Source: Streptomyces katrae
Lineage (GTDB): Bacteria > Actinomycetota > Actinomycetes > Streptomycetales > Streptomycetaceae
Reading direction: 5' to 3'
Assembly: GCF_000966975.1 (NCBI RefSeq)
Contig: NZ_JZWV01000095.1
Coordinates: 1 to 27,441, forward strand
DNA: 27,441 nucleotides
Positions 7,236 through 14,227 of the stretch are shown here, in pieces. The position numbers were made by a program, and so were the translations under genes. Numbering within the stretch: the first letter of the stretch is position 1; each line of letters begins with the position of its first letter. Under the pieces are notes generated by a model. That model made no database searches and had not been told where the DNA came from. It worked only from the letters and a program-made list of their open reading frames with translations.

Positions 7236-8270
7236 ATGCCCCGTGGACGTCACCGCAATCCCGAGCCCCTGCACCGACTTCTCACGCCGACGGCCGTCGG
7301 CGGGGTTTCCGTCGCCAGCGCCGGCGCGGCCTGGCTCCTCGCGGAACCCCTCGCGCTGCGCCTGCTCGTGGCCCTCACGGCGGCCGCGGGCGTCGGCGGC
7401 GCCGTCCTGATGCGCTCCTGGGACCGGGCGGCCGGCCGCCGGGTGGCGGAGCTGGCCCGCGAGCGGGTCAAGGACGAGTGGAAGACGGACGAGCGGATAG
7501 CCGAGCTCGAGTCCGACCTGGAGGAGGCCCGCGTCCTGCGGGCCAAGCTGGACGCGAAGCTGCGGGCCAAGCGGGTCGAACTCGCCGGTCTGCGCGGGGA
7601 ACACGCGGCGCTGCTGCGCCGGTACGCCACCGCCGAGACGGAGCGGGCCAGCGCGCTGGAGAAGCGGCGGCTGCTGGCGATGGAGAACGCCGGGACGCCG
7701 AAGGAGCTCCCGGCGGTGTCGCAGGAGCGGACCGGCAGCGGGGCGCCGACCGCGGTGGGCTACGCCCGGGCGAACGCGGCGATGGCCGCGCTGCTGCGGA
7801 AGGCCGAGGCGCGGGCGGCGGCCGAGGCCGCCGCGGCGGCGGGTCCGAAGGCGCTGGCCCCGGCGGCCGGTCCGGCGCACGCCCGTACGGAGGCCCCCGC
7901 CGGCTCCGCCCCCGCTCCGGCCTCCGCTCCCGTTCCGGCGCGGCGGCCGGCGGCGCCCGTGGCCCCGTACGCGGCCCAGCGGCGCTCGGCCTCGCGCGTC
8001 GAGGGGGGCTTCGACTTCTTCGGCACCAAGAACACCGCGCAGGCCCGGGCCGCCATCGAGTCCGTACAGAACGAGGACCTGGCGGACGTGGTCGGCGCGG
8101 AGGCGCTGGCCGCGCACAAGGCGGAGTCCGCGGAGGGCGGGGCCGAACCGGAGTCCAAGCCGGTGACGGAGGAGCAGCAGGAGGCGGCCGCCGGTCAGGT
8201 GATCGACCTGACGGCCCACGACGAGACCGAGCCGATCGACGTGGTCCGGCTCCGTACGGCCATCTCCTAG
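7236..8270 (+). CDS. Membrane-anchored coiled-coil protein of unknown function
   Basis: Not recognised as a named family; proteins of this shape are common in Streptomyces. The 344-aa product has two adjacent hydrophobic segments (about residues 18-36 and 40-58), then a highly charged predicted coiled coil (about 65-150, WDRAAGRRVAELARERVKD onward). An Ala/Pro-rich low-complexity region (about 180-250) follows, and then a short conserved-looking motif GGFDFFGTKNTAQARAAIES with an acidic C-terminus. It is probably held in the membrane with the coil and tail in the cytoplasm. It lies alone after the transporter terminator and converges on the TetR gene with 18 bases between stops. The ATG at 7236 is supported by the near -10 box. 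Confidence 0.75.
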   Translation: MPRGRHRNPEPLHRLLTPTAVGGVSVASAGAAWLLAEPLALRLLVALTAAAGVGGAVLMRSWDRAAGRRVAELARERVKDEWKTDERIAELESDLEEARVLRAKLDAKLRAKRVELAGLRGEHAALLRRYATAETERASALEKRRLLAMENAGTPKELPAVSQERTGSGAPTAVGYARANAAMAALLRKAEARAAAEAAAAAGPKALAPAAGPAHARTEAPAGSAPAPASAPVPARRPAAPVAPYAAQRRSASRVEGGFDFFGTKNTAQARAAIESVQNEDLADVVGAEALAAHKAESAEGGAEPESKPVTEEQQEAAAGQVIDLTAHDETEPIDVVRLRTAIS

Positions 8271-8288
8271 CCGAACCCTCGGGCGCGG

Positions 8289-8909
8289 CTACGTCCCGGC
8301 AGGGGTGTACGACCCCACCAGGCGGGAGAGGTGGCGGCCCGCGAGGAGGAGGGGCGTGCGGGAGCGGGTGACCTGGGAGGTCATCTCGGCGCCCTCCAGG
8401 GTGGCGATCACCGTGACCGCCAGGTCGGCGGCCTCCGCCTCCTCGATGCCGGAGGCCCGCAGCTTCGCCGCCACCAGTTCCTGCCAGTGCCCGAAGGAGC
8501 GCGCGCACGCCTCCTGGAGCTCGGGCAGCCGGCCCACCGACTCCAGGGCCGTGGCCGTGACCGGGCAGCCGTCGCGCCAGTCCGATGCCGCGAGGGCGTC
8601 CGCCAGTACCCCGGCCGTCGCCTCGATCGCCCGGGCCGCGTCCGGGTCGGAGTCCAGCGCCGCGCGCAGCATCTGGGCGAACTCCCCGTCGCCGTGGCCG
8701 ATCGCGGCGACCGCGAGCTCCTGCTTGCCGCCCGGGAAGAAGTGGTAGAGCGAGCCCAGGGTGGCCTCCGCCTCACGGACGAGCTGCTTGACCGGGGTGC
8801 TCTCGTAGCCGCCGTGCTGCATCAGGCGGGAGGCGGTGCGGACCAGGCGCTCGCGCGTCCCGGCTTCCGCCTGCTGCTTCTTCTGCTTCGTCACCGCTGT
8901 CGCCGCCAT
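8289..8909 (-). CDS. TetR-family transcriptional regulator (LmrA/YxaF-like)
   Basis: One-component repressor, 206 aa. The N-terminal HTH is clear: TRERLVRTASRLMQHGGYES, then PVKQLVREAEATLGSLYHFF, the usual TetR recognition-helix end. The C-terminal ligand domain (about 85-200, including DGCPVTATALES and ATLEGAEMTSQVTRS) has the layout of the LmrA/YxaF group. It is divergent from the imine-reductase-like gene, and the 127-bp space between them carries two identical 22-bp elements with palindromic cores, so it very likely represses that gene and itself. TAGACT ends seven bases before the ATG at 8909, suggesting a leaderless message. The inducer is unknown. Confidence 0.92.
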   Translation of the reverse strand: MAATAVTKQKKQQAEAGTRERLVRTASRLMQHGGYESTPVKQLVREAEATLGSLYHFFPGGKQELAVAAIGHGDGEFAQMLRAALDSDPDAARAIEATAGVLADALAASDWRDGCPVTATALESVGRLPELQEACARSFGHWQELVAAKLRASGIEEAEAADLAVTVIATLEGAEMTSQVTRSRTPLLLAGRHLSRLVGSYTPAGT

Positions 8910-8916
8910 GCGGGGA

Positions 8917-8922
8917 AGTCTA
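8917..8922 (-). promoter_or_regulatory. Candidate -10 box of the TetR gene (leaderless)
   Basis: TAGACT on the minus strand ends seven bases before the TetR ATG. The expected -35 zone (about 8940-8946) lies inside the first 22-bp repeat, as expected for an autorepressed promoter. Confidence 0.5.
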
Positions 8923-8932
8923 CCCCCGGAAT

Positions 8933-8954
8933 TGGATAGAGCGTTCGTTCTAGT
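8933..8954. promoter_or_regulatory. TetR operator candidate, copy 1
   Basis: First of two perfect 22-bp direct repeats. Its core TAGAGCG-TT-CGTTCTA is an inverted repeat with one mismatch per arm, the size and form of TetR operators. It covers the -35 zone of the TetR gene and that of the divergent oxidoreductase promoter. Confidence 0.75.
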
Positions 8955-8961
8955 GCCGTGC

Positions 8962-8967
8962 TACGGT
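8962..8967 (+). promoter_or_regulatory. Candidate -10 box of the oxidoreductase gene
   Basis: TACGGT fits TANNNT and lies between the two operator copies. Its -35 zone would fall in copy 1, and its transcript would start about six bases before copy 2. Confidence 0.4.
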
Positions 8968-8979
8968 CGCCCCAAGCGC

Positions 8980-9001
8980 TGGATAGAGCGTTCGTTCTAG
9001 T
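8980..9001. promoter_or_regulatory. TetR operator candidate, copy 2
   Basis: Identical in all 22 positions to the element at 8933, offset by 47 bp (about four and a half helical turns). It precedes the oxidoreductase start by 35 bases and would lie just downstream of its predicted transcription start. Confidence 0.75.
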
Positions 9002-9036
9002 CCCTTTCAGGGTGACTTCGTGGGGAGAACTCCGTC

Positions 9037-9900
9037 ATGAACCAGGTTTCGATCATCGGCCTCGGACCCATGGGCCGGGCCATGGCCTCCGCCTACCTCG
9101 ACGCCGGCTACGCCGTCACCGTCTGGAACCGCAGCCCCGGCAAGGACGCCGCGCTGCTGGCCCGCGGCGCCCGGCGGGCCGGGAGTGCCGCCGAGGCCGT
9201 CGCCGCGAGCCGGCTGAGCATCGTCAGCCTCATCGACGTCGACGCCGTGTACACCGCGCTCGGGGAGGCCGACCTCGACGGCCGGGTGCTGGCCAACCTG
9301 TCCTCGGACGTCCCGGAGAAGGCGCGGGCCGCCGCCGAGTGGGCCCGGGGGCGCGGGGCCTCGTACCTCACCGGCGGGGTCAACGTGCCGCCGACCGGCA
9401 TCGGCCAGGAGGGCGCCTCGATCTTCATCAGCGGGCCGGCGGAGGTGTACGAGGAGCAGCGCGCCGCCCTCGACGTCCTCGCCGCCACCGACTACCGCGG
9501 CGCCGATCCGGGCCACGCGCAGCTGTACTACCAGCTCAACATGATCATGTTCTGGACCGCGTACACGGGCTGGTACCAGGCCGTCGCCGTCGCCCGTGCC
9601 AACGGCCTGACCGCGGCCGACATCCTCCCCTACGCCGGCTACACGGCCGACAGCATGCGCGGCTTCTACGAGGGCTCCGCCCCGCTCGCCGACGCGGACG
9701 ACCACGACGGCACCCATGCCCGCCTCGCGATGTGCGCGGCGAGCCTGGAGCACGTCCTGCACACCGCCGCCGACTCCGGGGTGGACACCGGGATCCTCGC
9801 CGCCCACGCCGAGCTGTACCGGCGCGGGGTCGACGCGGGCTTCGGGGCCGACGGCACCGCCCGGCTGATCGGCCTGCTGGGCGCCCCGGAGACGGCCTAG
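9037..9900 (+). CDS. Imine-reductase-like NAD(P)-dependent oxidoreductase
   Basis: A 287-aa member of the beta-hydroxyacid dehydrogenase/imine reductase superfamily, presumably reducing a C=N or C=O substrate with NADPH in the cytosol. Seen: Rossmann motif IIGLGPMGRAMA (residues 6-17), then VTVWNRSPGK, whose NRS fits NADP binding. The IRED-like LSSDVPEKAR and GGVNVPPTGIG follow, and then the interdomain helix GHAQLYYQLNMIMFW. Aligned by eye with imine reductases, Tyr165 falls where the catalytic Asp or Tyr sits; the Lys of true hydroxyacid dehydrogenases is absent. ATG at 9037 has GGGGAGAA seven bases upstream. It is divergent from and probably repressed by the TetR protein. Physiological substrate is unknown. 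Confidence 0.85.
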   Translation: MNQVSIIGLGPMGRAMASAYLDAGYAVTVWNRSPGKDAALLARGARRAGSAAEAVAASRLSIVSLIDVDAVYTALGEADLDGRVLANLSSDVPEKARAAAEWARGRGASYLTGGVNVPPTGIGQEGASIFISGPAEVYEEQRAALDVLAATDYRGADPGHAQLYYQLNMIMFWTAYTGWYQAVAVARANGLTAADILPYAGYTADSMRGFYEGSAPLADADDHDGTHARLAMCAASLEHVLHTAADSGVDTGILAAHAELYRRGVDAGFGADGTARLIGLLGAPETA

Positions 9901-9901
9901 G

Positions 9902-10114
9902 TCAGAACAGCGGGAGCTGGCCCGGGTGCGGGCCCAGGACGAAGCCGTCCAGGGTCGGGGCGGTGGCGCCGAGCACCACGCGCGCCCGGGAGCCGGGGCA
10001 GGACACCAGCCCGGCGCGGCGTCCCGCCGGAGGGTCGTGGCGGGCGATCCGGCCGGCCGTCACGGCGCAGTCGCGGCCGCAGGACGGGCAGGCCCGTCGG
10101 GGGGAAGCGGACAT
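9902..10114 (-). CDS. Small zinc-ribbon-like protein, 70 aa
   Basis: A short conserved-looking actinobacterial protein of unknown function. Cysteines at 9, 12, 16 and 39 (CPSCGRDC then LVSCPGS) plus His26 could bind one zinc ion, although CPSCGRDC followed by a single Cys is not a textbook four-Cys ribbon. The C-terminus TLDGFVLGPHPGQLPLF is distinctive. The ATG at 10114 was chosen because it starts four residues before the RRACPSC motif; the frame is open further upstream, but that part is Arg/Gly-rich shadow sequence. It converges with the oxidoreductase gene, with one base between the two stops, and follows the N-acetyltransferase on the same strand, possibly co-transcribed with it. Confidence 0.65.
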   Translation of the reverse strand: MSASPRRACPSCGRDCAVTAGRIARHDPPAGRRAGLVSCPGSRARVVLGATAPTLDGFVLGPHPGQLPLF

Positions 10115-10164
10115 GCCCCAAGTCTGCCCTGCCGCACCGACATCCACCCGGCCGGCCCGTCGGT

Positions 10165-11049
10165 TCAGGAGGCGGGCGCGGCCGCGGCCCTGGCCGCCAG
10201 CCAGGCCTCGTGCGCCCGGGTCACCCGGTCCCACAGGGCGGCGCGGTCCTCGGCGGTGACGTCGTCCAGGGCACGGCCGAAGACCTCCGTGACGGCCCCG
10301 AACAGCTCGTCGGCGCCGGTGAGTTCCCGGACCGTGCGCGTACCGTCCACCGCGGTGCGGATCAGCATCCGGCCGTGCAGCCGGTCGATGCCGTCCGCAC
10401 TGCGCCGCAGCATGACCAGCGACGGCCGGAACGGCGAGTCCTCGGCGGTGGACAGGAACCGGTGGGCGGGCTCGAAGTCGGCCATGGCGGCGGCCGCCGA
10501 CCGGAAGTTCATGCGCGGCGTCGGCACCCCGTCCCGGAGCAGGCTCCAGCCCCCGCCCTGGCTCCCGCCCCCGTCCCAGGTCACGGCGTGCGGCTCCAGC
10601 CGGTACGCGAAGCCCTGCTCGTACGCGCCCGCGCGCAGCGGCAGGGGTTCGTACGGGCCGTCGCCCATGCCGACGTCGACGAAGAGCTCCTGCTCCCCGA
10701 TCCGTACCGTCAGGGCGAGGTGGTCGCCGCCCGCGTCCAGGGCCCGCGGGTCGGCGTGCATGCCGCCGAGGTGGCGGGTCACCTCGTACCCGAGCCCCTC
10801 CAGCAGCGCGGCGAAGGCCCCGTTCAGATGGAAGCAGTAGCCGCCGCGCCCGGCGGCGATCCGCCGCACGGACAGCGCCGGGTCGATGCCGGGCGGCCGG
10901 CCCAGCTGGATGTCGAGGTTCTCGAACGGCACGCGCTCCACGTGGGCGCGCGCGAGGGCGTACAGCCCCTCCACGGAAGGGGCGCCGGGATCGGCGACGC
11001 CGAGCCTGCGGAGGTAGCCGGAGAGGTCGTCGCGGGTGACTGTGGTCAT
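10165..11049 (-). CDS. Arylamine N-acetyltransferase
   Basis: Transfers acetyl groups from acetyl-CoA to arylamines and related compounds in the cytosol. The 294-aa product is slightly longer than the usual 270-280. The catalytic triad is readable: Cys72 in RGGYCFHLN, His110 in GGDHLAL, and Asp125 in LFVDVGMGD, all at family spacing. The N-terminal helical part contains VPFENLDIQLG, a NAT hallmark. The C-terminus is Ala-rich. ATG at 11049 has no Shine-Dalgarno sequence, but TACCGT (minus strand, 11057-11062) ends seven bases upstream, so the mRNA may be leaderless. It lies downstream of orphan nuoD with a 74-base gap. Some actinobacterial NATs work in ansamycin closure, but no polyketide genes are here. 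Confidence 0.95.
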   Translation of the reverse strand: MTTVTRDDLSGYLRRLGVADPGAPSVEGLYALARAHVERVPFENLDIQLGRPPGIDPALSVRRIAAGRGGYCFHLNGAFAALLEGLGYEVTRHLGGMHADPRALDAGGDHLALTVRIGEQELFVDVGMGDGPYEPLPLRAGAYEQGFAYRLEPHAVTWDGGGSQGGGWSLLRDGVPTPRMNFRSAAAAMADFEPAHRFLSTAEDSPFRPSLVMLRRSADGIDRLHGRMLIRTAVDGTRTVRELTGADELFGAVTEVFGRALDDVTAEDRAALWDRVTRAHEAWLAARAAAAPAS

Positions 11050-11056
11050 GCGGGTG

Positions 11057-11062
11057 ACGGTA
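11057..11062 (-). promoter_or_regulatory. Candidate -10 box of the N-acetyltransferase gene (leaderless)
   Basis: TACCGT on the minus strand fits TANNNT and ends seven bases before the ATG, which lacks a ribosome site. It suggests transcription independent of nuoD. Confidence 0.4.
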
Positions 11063-11123
11063 GGGCGCTCCCGCCCCGGGCCGTCGGCGATCGCCCGCCG
11101 ACTGTCAGGTCCGCCCCGCGGGC

Positions 11124-12266
11124 CTACTTGTCGATGTCGCCGACCACGAAGAACAGCGAGCCCAGGATCGACACCATGTCCGCGACCAGCTGTCCCGGCA
11201 GCAGCACCGCCAGGGCCTGGATGTTGTTGAAGGAGGCGCTGCGCAGCTTCAGCCGGTACGGGGTCTTCTCGCCCTTCGAGACCAGGTAGTAGCCGTTGAT
11301 GCCGAGCGGGTTCTCCGTCCAGGCGTACGTGCTCCCCTCGGGCGCCTTCAGCACCTTCGGCAGCCGCTGGTTGACCGGCCCCGGCGGCAGCTCCGCCATC
11401 CGGTCCAGGCAGGCCACCGCCAGGTCCAGGGCGTTGTGCGTCTGGTCGAGGAGCACCTCGAAGCGGGCCAGGCAGTCGCCCTCGGTCCGGGTGACCACCT
11501 TCAGGACGTCCTGGAGCTCCCCGTACGCCAGGTACGGCTCGTCGCGGCGCAGGTCGAAGTCCACCCCGGAGGCGCGGGCGATCGGGCCGGAGACCCCGTA
11601 CGCGTGCACCGCCTCGGCCGACAGGACGCCGACGCCGCGCGTGCGGCCGCGGAAGATCTCATTGCCGTGGACCAGCTTGTCGTACACGTCCATCCGGGTG
11701 CGGACGTCGGCGATCGCCGCCCGGGCGCGGCCCAGCCAGCCGGCCGGGAGGTCCTCCTTCAGGCCGCCGACCCGGTTGAACATGTAGTGCATGCGGCCGC
11801 CGGAGATCTCCTCCATCACGGCCTGGAGCTCCTCGCGCTCACGGAACGCGTGGAAGATCGGGGTGATACCACCCAGTTCGAGGGGGTACGACCCGAGGAA
11901 CATCAGGTGGTTCAGGACCCGGTTCAGCTCGGCGAGGAGCGTACGCATCCACACCGCCCGCTCGGGGACCTCCATGCCGAGCATCCGCTCGACGGCCATC
12001 ACCACGCCGAGCTCGTTGGAGAAGGCGGACAGCCAGTCGTGCCGGTTGGCCAGCATGACGATCTGGCGGTAGTCACGGGCCTCGAACAGCTTCTCCGCGC
12101 CGCGGTGCATGTAGCCGACCACGGGCTCCGCGCTGGCGATGCGCTCGCCGTCCAGGACGAGCCGCAGCCGCAGCACGCCGTGGGTGGAAGGGTGCTGCGG
12201 TCCGATGTTGAGCACCATGTCGGTGCTCTCCGCCGCGCCGCCGATGCCGACCGTGGTCTCCGTCAT
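11124..12266 (-). CDS. nuoD: NADH-quinone oxidoreductase subunit D (orphan second copy)
   Basis: The 49-kDa subunit of respiratory complex I, lining the quinone pocket at the membrane junction. 380 aa, a little short for NuoD. Hallmarks seen: [15 protein letters not shown] (residues 20-34) with the quinone-site histidines, [27 protein letters not shown], and the C-terminal [13 protein letters not shown], which is the standard NuoD ending. No other nuo genes are next to it, so it is the isolated copy seen in Streptomyces genomes besides the nuoA-N operon. It may replace NuoD of the main complex under some conditions or act with a partial complex. The ATG has no ribosome site and a close -10 candidate. 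Confidence 0.95.
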   Translation of the reverse strand: MTETTVGIGGAAESTDMVLNIGPQHPSTHGVLRLRLVLDGERIASAEPVVGYMHRGAEKLFEARDYRQIVMLANRHDWLSAFSNELGVVMAVERMLGMEVPERAVWMRTLLAELNRVLNHLMFLGSYPLELGGITPIFHAFREREELQAVMEEISGGRMHYMFNRVGGLKEDLPAGWLGRARAAIADVRTRMDVYDKLVHGNEIFRGRTRGVGVLSAEAVHAYGVSGPIARASGVDFDLRRDEPYLAYGELQDVLKVVTRTEGDCLARFEVLLDQTHNALDLAVACLDRMAELPPGPVNQRLPKVLKAPEGSTYAWTENPLGINGYYLVSKGEKTPYRLKLRSASFNNIQALAVLLPGQLVADMVSILGSLFFVVGDIDK

Positions 12267-12272
12267 GCGCGC

Positions 12273-12278
12273 ATTGTC
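12273..12278 (-). promoter_or_regulatory. Candidate -10 box of orphan nuoD (leaderless)
   Basis: GACAAT on the minus strand (four of six matches to TATAAT) ends six bases before the nuoD ATG. No Shine-Dalgarno sequence is present, and only 31 bases separate the two divergent start codons. Confidence 0.4.
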
Positions 12279-12285
12279 GCAGTCC

Positions 12286-12291
12286 TAGGGT
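12286..12291 (+). promoter_or_regulatory. Candidate -10 box of the first PH-domain gene (leaderless)
   Basis: TAGGGT fits TANNNT and ends six bases before the ATG at 12298, which would place the transcript start at or next to the start codon. Confidence 0.45.
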
Positions 12292-12297
12292 GGGGGC

Positions 12298-12789
12298 ATG
12301 GAAACGGGGACGACGGGTGAGACGGACCGGCCCGCGTGGGCCGGACTGCCGGGTGGGCTCCTGTCCCTCCGGCGGCTGCTGCTGGTGGTGTGGACGGCCG
12401 TGCTCACGGCGGCGACCGCCCTCCCGCTGGGGCTGCTCGCCGGAGCGGAGTGGGCGGCCCTCGGCGCGATATGGCTGCCCGCGCTGGTCTGGGGCTGGGT
12501 GCTGCTCGGACGGAACTGGCGCTCCTGGCGCTACGCCGAACGGGCCGACGACCTGCTGATCAGCCGGGGCGTGCTGTGGCACCGGGAGACCGTCGTCCCG
12601 TACGGGCGGATGCAGCTGGTGGAGGTGACCTCGGGCCCGTTCGAGCGGCGCTTCGGGCTGGCCTCGGTCCAGCTGCACACGGCCGCGGCGGCCACGGACG
12701 CCAAGATCCCGGGCCTGGCCCCGGACGAGGCGGAACGTCTCCGCGACCGGCTGACGGAGCTCGGCGAGGCCCGATCGGCCGGCCTGTGA
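12298..12789 (+). CDS. PH-domain membrane protein (YdbS-like, bPH2/DUF304)
   Basis: 163 aa. Two close membrane segments (about residues 25-47 and 50-69, LLLVVWTAVLTAATALPLGL then WAALGAIWLPALVWGWVLLG) form a hairpin. They are followed by one bacterial PH domain (about 75-155) with the signature RGVLWHRETVVPYGRMQLVEV and RFGLASVQLHT. Proteins of this type occur as YdbS-YdbT pairs whose function is largely unknown, with links to envelope stress in Bacillus. Its stop overlaps the start of the larger partner by four bases, so the two are translationally coupled. The ATG was preferred because a -10 box lies six bases upstream. Confidence 0.85.
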   Translation: METGTTGETDRPAWAGLPGGLLSLRRLLLVVWTAVLTAATALPLGLLAGAEWAALGAIWLPALVWGWVLLGRNWRSWRYAERADDLLISRGVLWHRETVVPYGRMQLVEVTSGPFERRFGLASVQLHTAAAATDAKIPGLAPDEAERLRDRLTELGEARSAGL

Positions 12790-14102
12790 CGGCCCCCGTC
12801 CCGCCCCCGCCGGGCGGCGAACGGCGGCTGCACGTCCTGACCCCGCTGCGGCGGGCCTGGGTGCCGATCGCCGCCACCGCCGGCCTGGTCGCCCAGCAGG
12901 GCGAACGGGCCCAGGAGTGGGCGCTGGCCCTGCCCGTGTGGCTGCGGCTGGCCGTCCTGGCCGGGCTGGTCCTCGTCTTCGGCACGTACGGCTTCCTCAG
13001 CTGGTGGTTCACCCACTACGCCGTCACCGACAGCGAGCTGCGCATCCGCACCGGCCTGGTCTTCCGCCGCACCGCCCACATCCGCCTCGACCGGGTCCAG
13101 GCCATCGACGTCACCCGGCCCCTGCTGGCCCGTGTCGCCGGGGTCGCCGCGCTGCGCATCGACGTCATCGGCACCGAGGACAAGGACGAGCTGGCCTTCC
13201 TCGCCGAACCCGACGCGGTCGCCCTGCGCGCCGAGCTGCTGGCCCGGGCCGCCGGTTTCGCCCCCGCCGAGGCCACCGCCCTCGGCGAGGCCCCCGACCG
13301 GGAGCTGCTGCGGGTCACGGTCCGGGACCTGGCGGTCTCCCTGCTGCTTGCCCTCGACACCTGGGCCGCCCTCGCGGCCGGGCTCGTCGGCCCGGTGCTC
13401 GTGTGGGCGCTCAGCTCCAGTCCCTGGGCGGCCCTGGTCGCCCTGCTGCCGCTGCTGGGCGCCGTCTGGAAGGGCAGCGCGGCCCGCTTCCTCACCGGGT
13501 ACGACTGGCGGGTCGCCGAGTCCCCCGACGGGCTCCGCCTGGACCACGGGCTGCTGGACCGGGCCCACGAGACCGTCCCGCCGGGGCGCGTGCAGACCGT
13601 GCGGATCGTGGAGCCGCTGCTGTGGCGGCGGCGCGGCTGGGTGCGGGTGGAGCTGAACGTGGCGGGCTCCAAGAACGGGATCCTGGTCCCGGTCGCCACC
13701 CGGGAAGCCGCCCACGCCCTGGTCGCCCGGGTGCTGCCGGGCGCGGACGTGGCGGCCCTGTCCTTCGCGCCGTCCCCGCGCCGGGGGGCGCGCTGGGCGG
13801 TCCCGGTGTGGTGGAAGGGGTACGGGCTGGCCGTCTCGCGGGAGCTCTTCGCGGCCCGGCGCGGGCTGCTGTGCCGGCGTACGGAGATCGTTCCGCACGC
13901 GAAAGTGCAGAGCGTGCGCCGTACGCGGGGCCCCTGGCAGCGGGTCTGCGGGGTGGCCGACGTGCACGTGGACACCGGCGCCGGCAACACCGTCACCGCC
14001 CGGCTCAGGGCGGCGGAGGAGGCCACCGCTCTGCTGTACGGCCAGGCGGCGCGTTCCCGCACCTCCCGGGCGGCGGCCAGGCCCGACCGCTGGATGGCCT
14101 GA
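12786..14102 (+). CDS. PH-domain membrane protein with three bPH2 repeats (YdbT-like)
   Basis: 438 aa. After a membrane segment (about residues 50-75, VWLRLAVLAGLVLVFGTYGF) come three bPH2/DUF304 units. These are recognisable by RTGLVFRRTAHIRLDRVQAI, DHGLLDRAHETVPPGRVQTV and RRGLLCRRTEIVPHAKVQSV. A second hydrophobic pair lies between the first two (LLLALDTWAALAAGLVGPVL and following). GTG start at 12786 overlaps the previous stop as GTGA; an ATG-initiated extension of the same open frame upstream is GC shadow overlapping the whole partner gene. With the smaller neighbour it forms the usual two-protein membrane unit. A 13-bp hairpin covers its stop. Any link to the secretion genes downstream is only by position. 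Confidence 0.87.
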   Translation: MTAPVPPPPGGERRLHVLTPLRRAWVPIAATAGLVAQQGERAQEWALALPVWLRLAVLAGLVLVFGTYGFLSWWFTHYAVTDSELRIRTGLVFRRTAHIRLDRVQAIDVTRPLLARVAGVAALRIDVIGTEDKDELAFLAEPDAVALRAELLARAAGFAPAEATALGEAPDRELLRVTVRDLAVSLLLALDTWAALAAGLVGPVLVWALSSSPWAALVALLPLLGAVWKGSAARFLTGYDWRVAESPDGLRLDHGLLDRAHETVPPGRVQTVRIVEPLLWRRRGWVRVELNVAGSKNGILVPVATREAAHALVARVLPGADVAALSFAPSPRRGARWAVPVWWKGYGLAVSRELFAARRGLLCRRTEIVPHAKVQSVRRTRGPWQRVCGVADVHVDTGAGNTVTARLRAAEEATALLYGQAARSRTSRAAARPDRWMA

Positions 14103-14129
14103 AATCGTCGCTGGATCGATTTCAGGCCA
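14095..14129 (+). terminator. Terminator overlapping the stop of the PH-domain operon
   Basis: TGGCCTGAAATCG (14095-14107) and CGATTTCAGGCCA (14117-14129) form a perfect 13-bp stem with a nine-base loop. The left arm contains the TGA stop codon. It separates the PH-domain pair from the secretion locus. Confidence 0.8.
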
Positions 14130-14155
14130 GAGGTTCCGGCCAACTGAAACCGTGT

Positions 14156-14184
14156 TTGTGTTCGCAACGTCCCTTCGGTAGACA
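14156..14184 (+). promoter_or_regulatory. Candidate promoter of the secretion locus
   Basis: TTGTGT (14156-14161) and TAGACA (14179-14184) are separated by 17 bp, close to the HrdB-type consensus except for the last base of the -10. It lies 43 bases before the first small secreted-protein gene and just after the terminator. Predicted only from sequence. Confidence 0.45.
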
Positions 14185-14227
14185 GGTAGGCACGGAAGTG
14201 ACGGCTCAACACGTCAGGGGTGGGTGA

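Noticed and set aside
8933..9001. Repeats as transposon ends or a CRISPR fragment
   Set aside because: Only two direct copies, no transposase or cas genes, and a palindromic core between a TetR gene and its divergent target fits operators much better.
12336..12785. Upstream extension of the larger PH-domain protein
   Set aside because: It would overlap the whole smaller PH-domain gene in another frame; the GTGA overlap start at 12786 is the normal arrangement.
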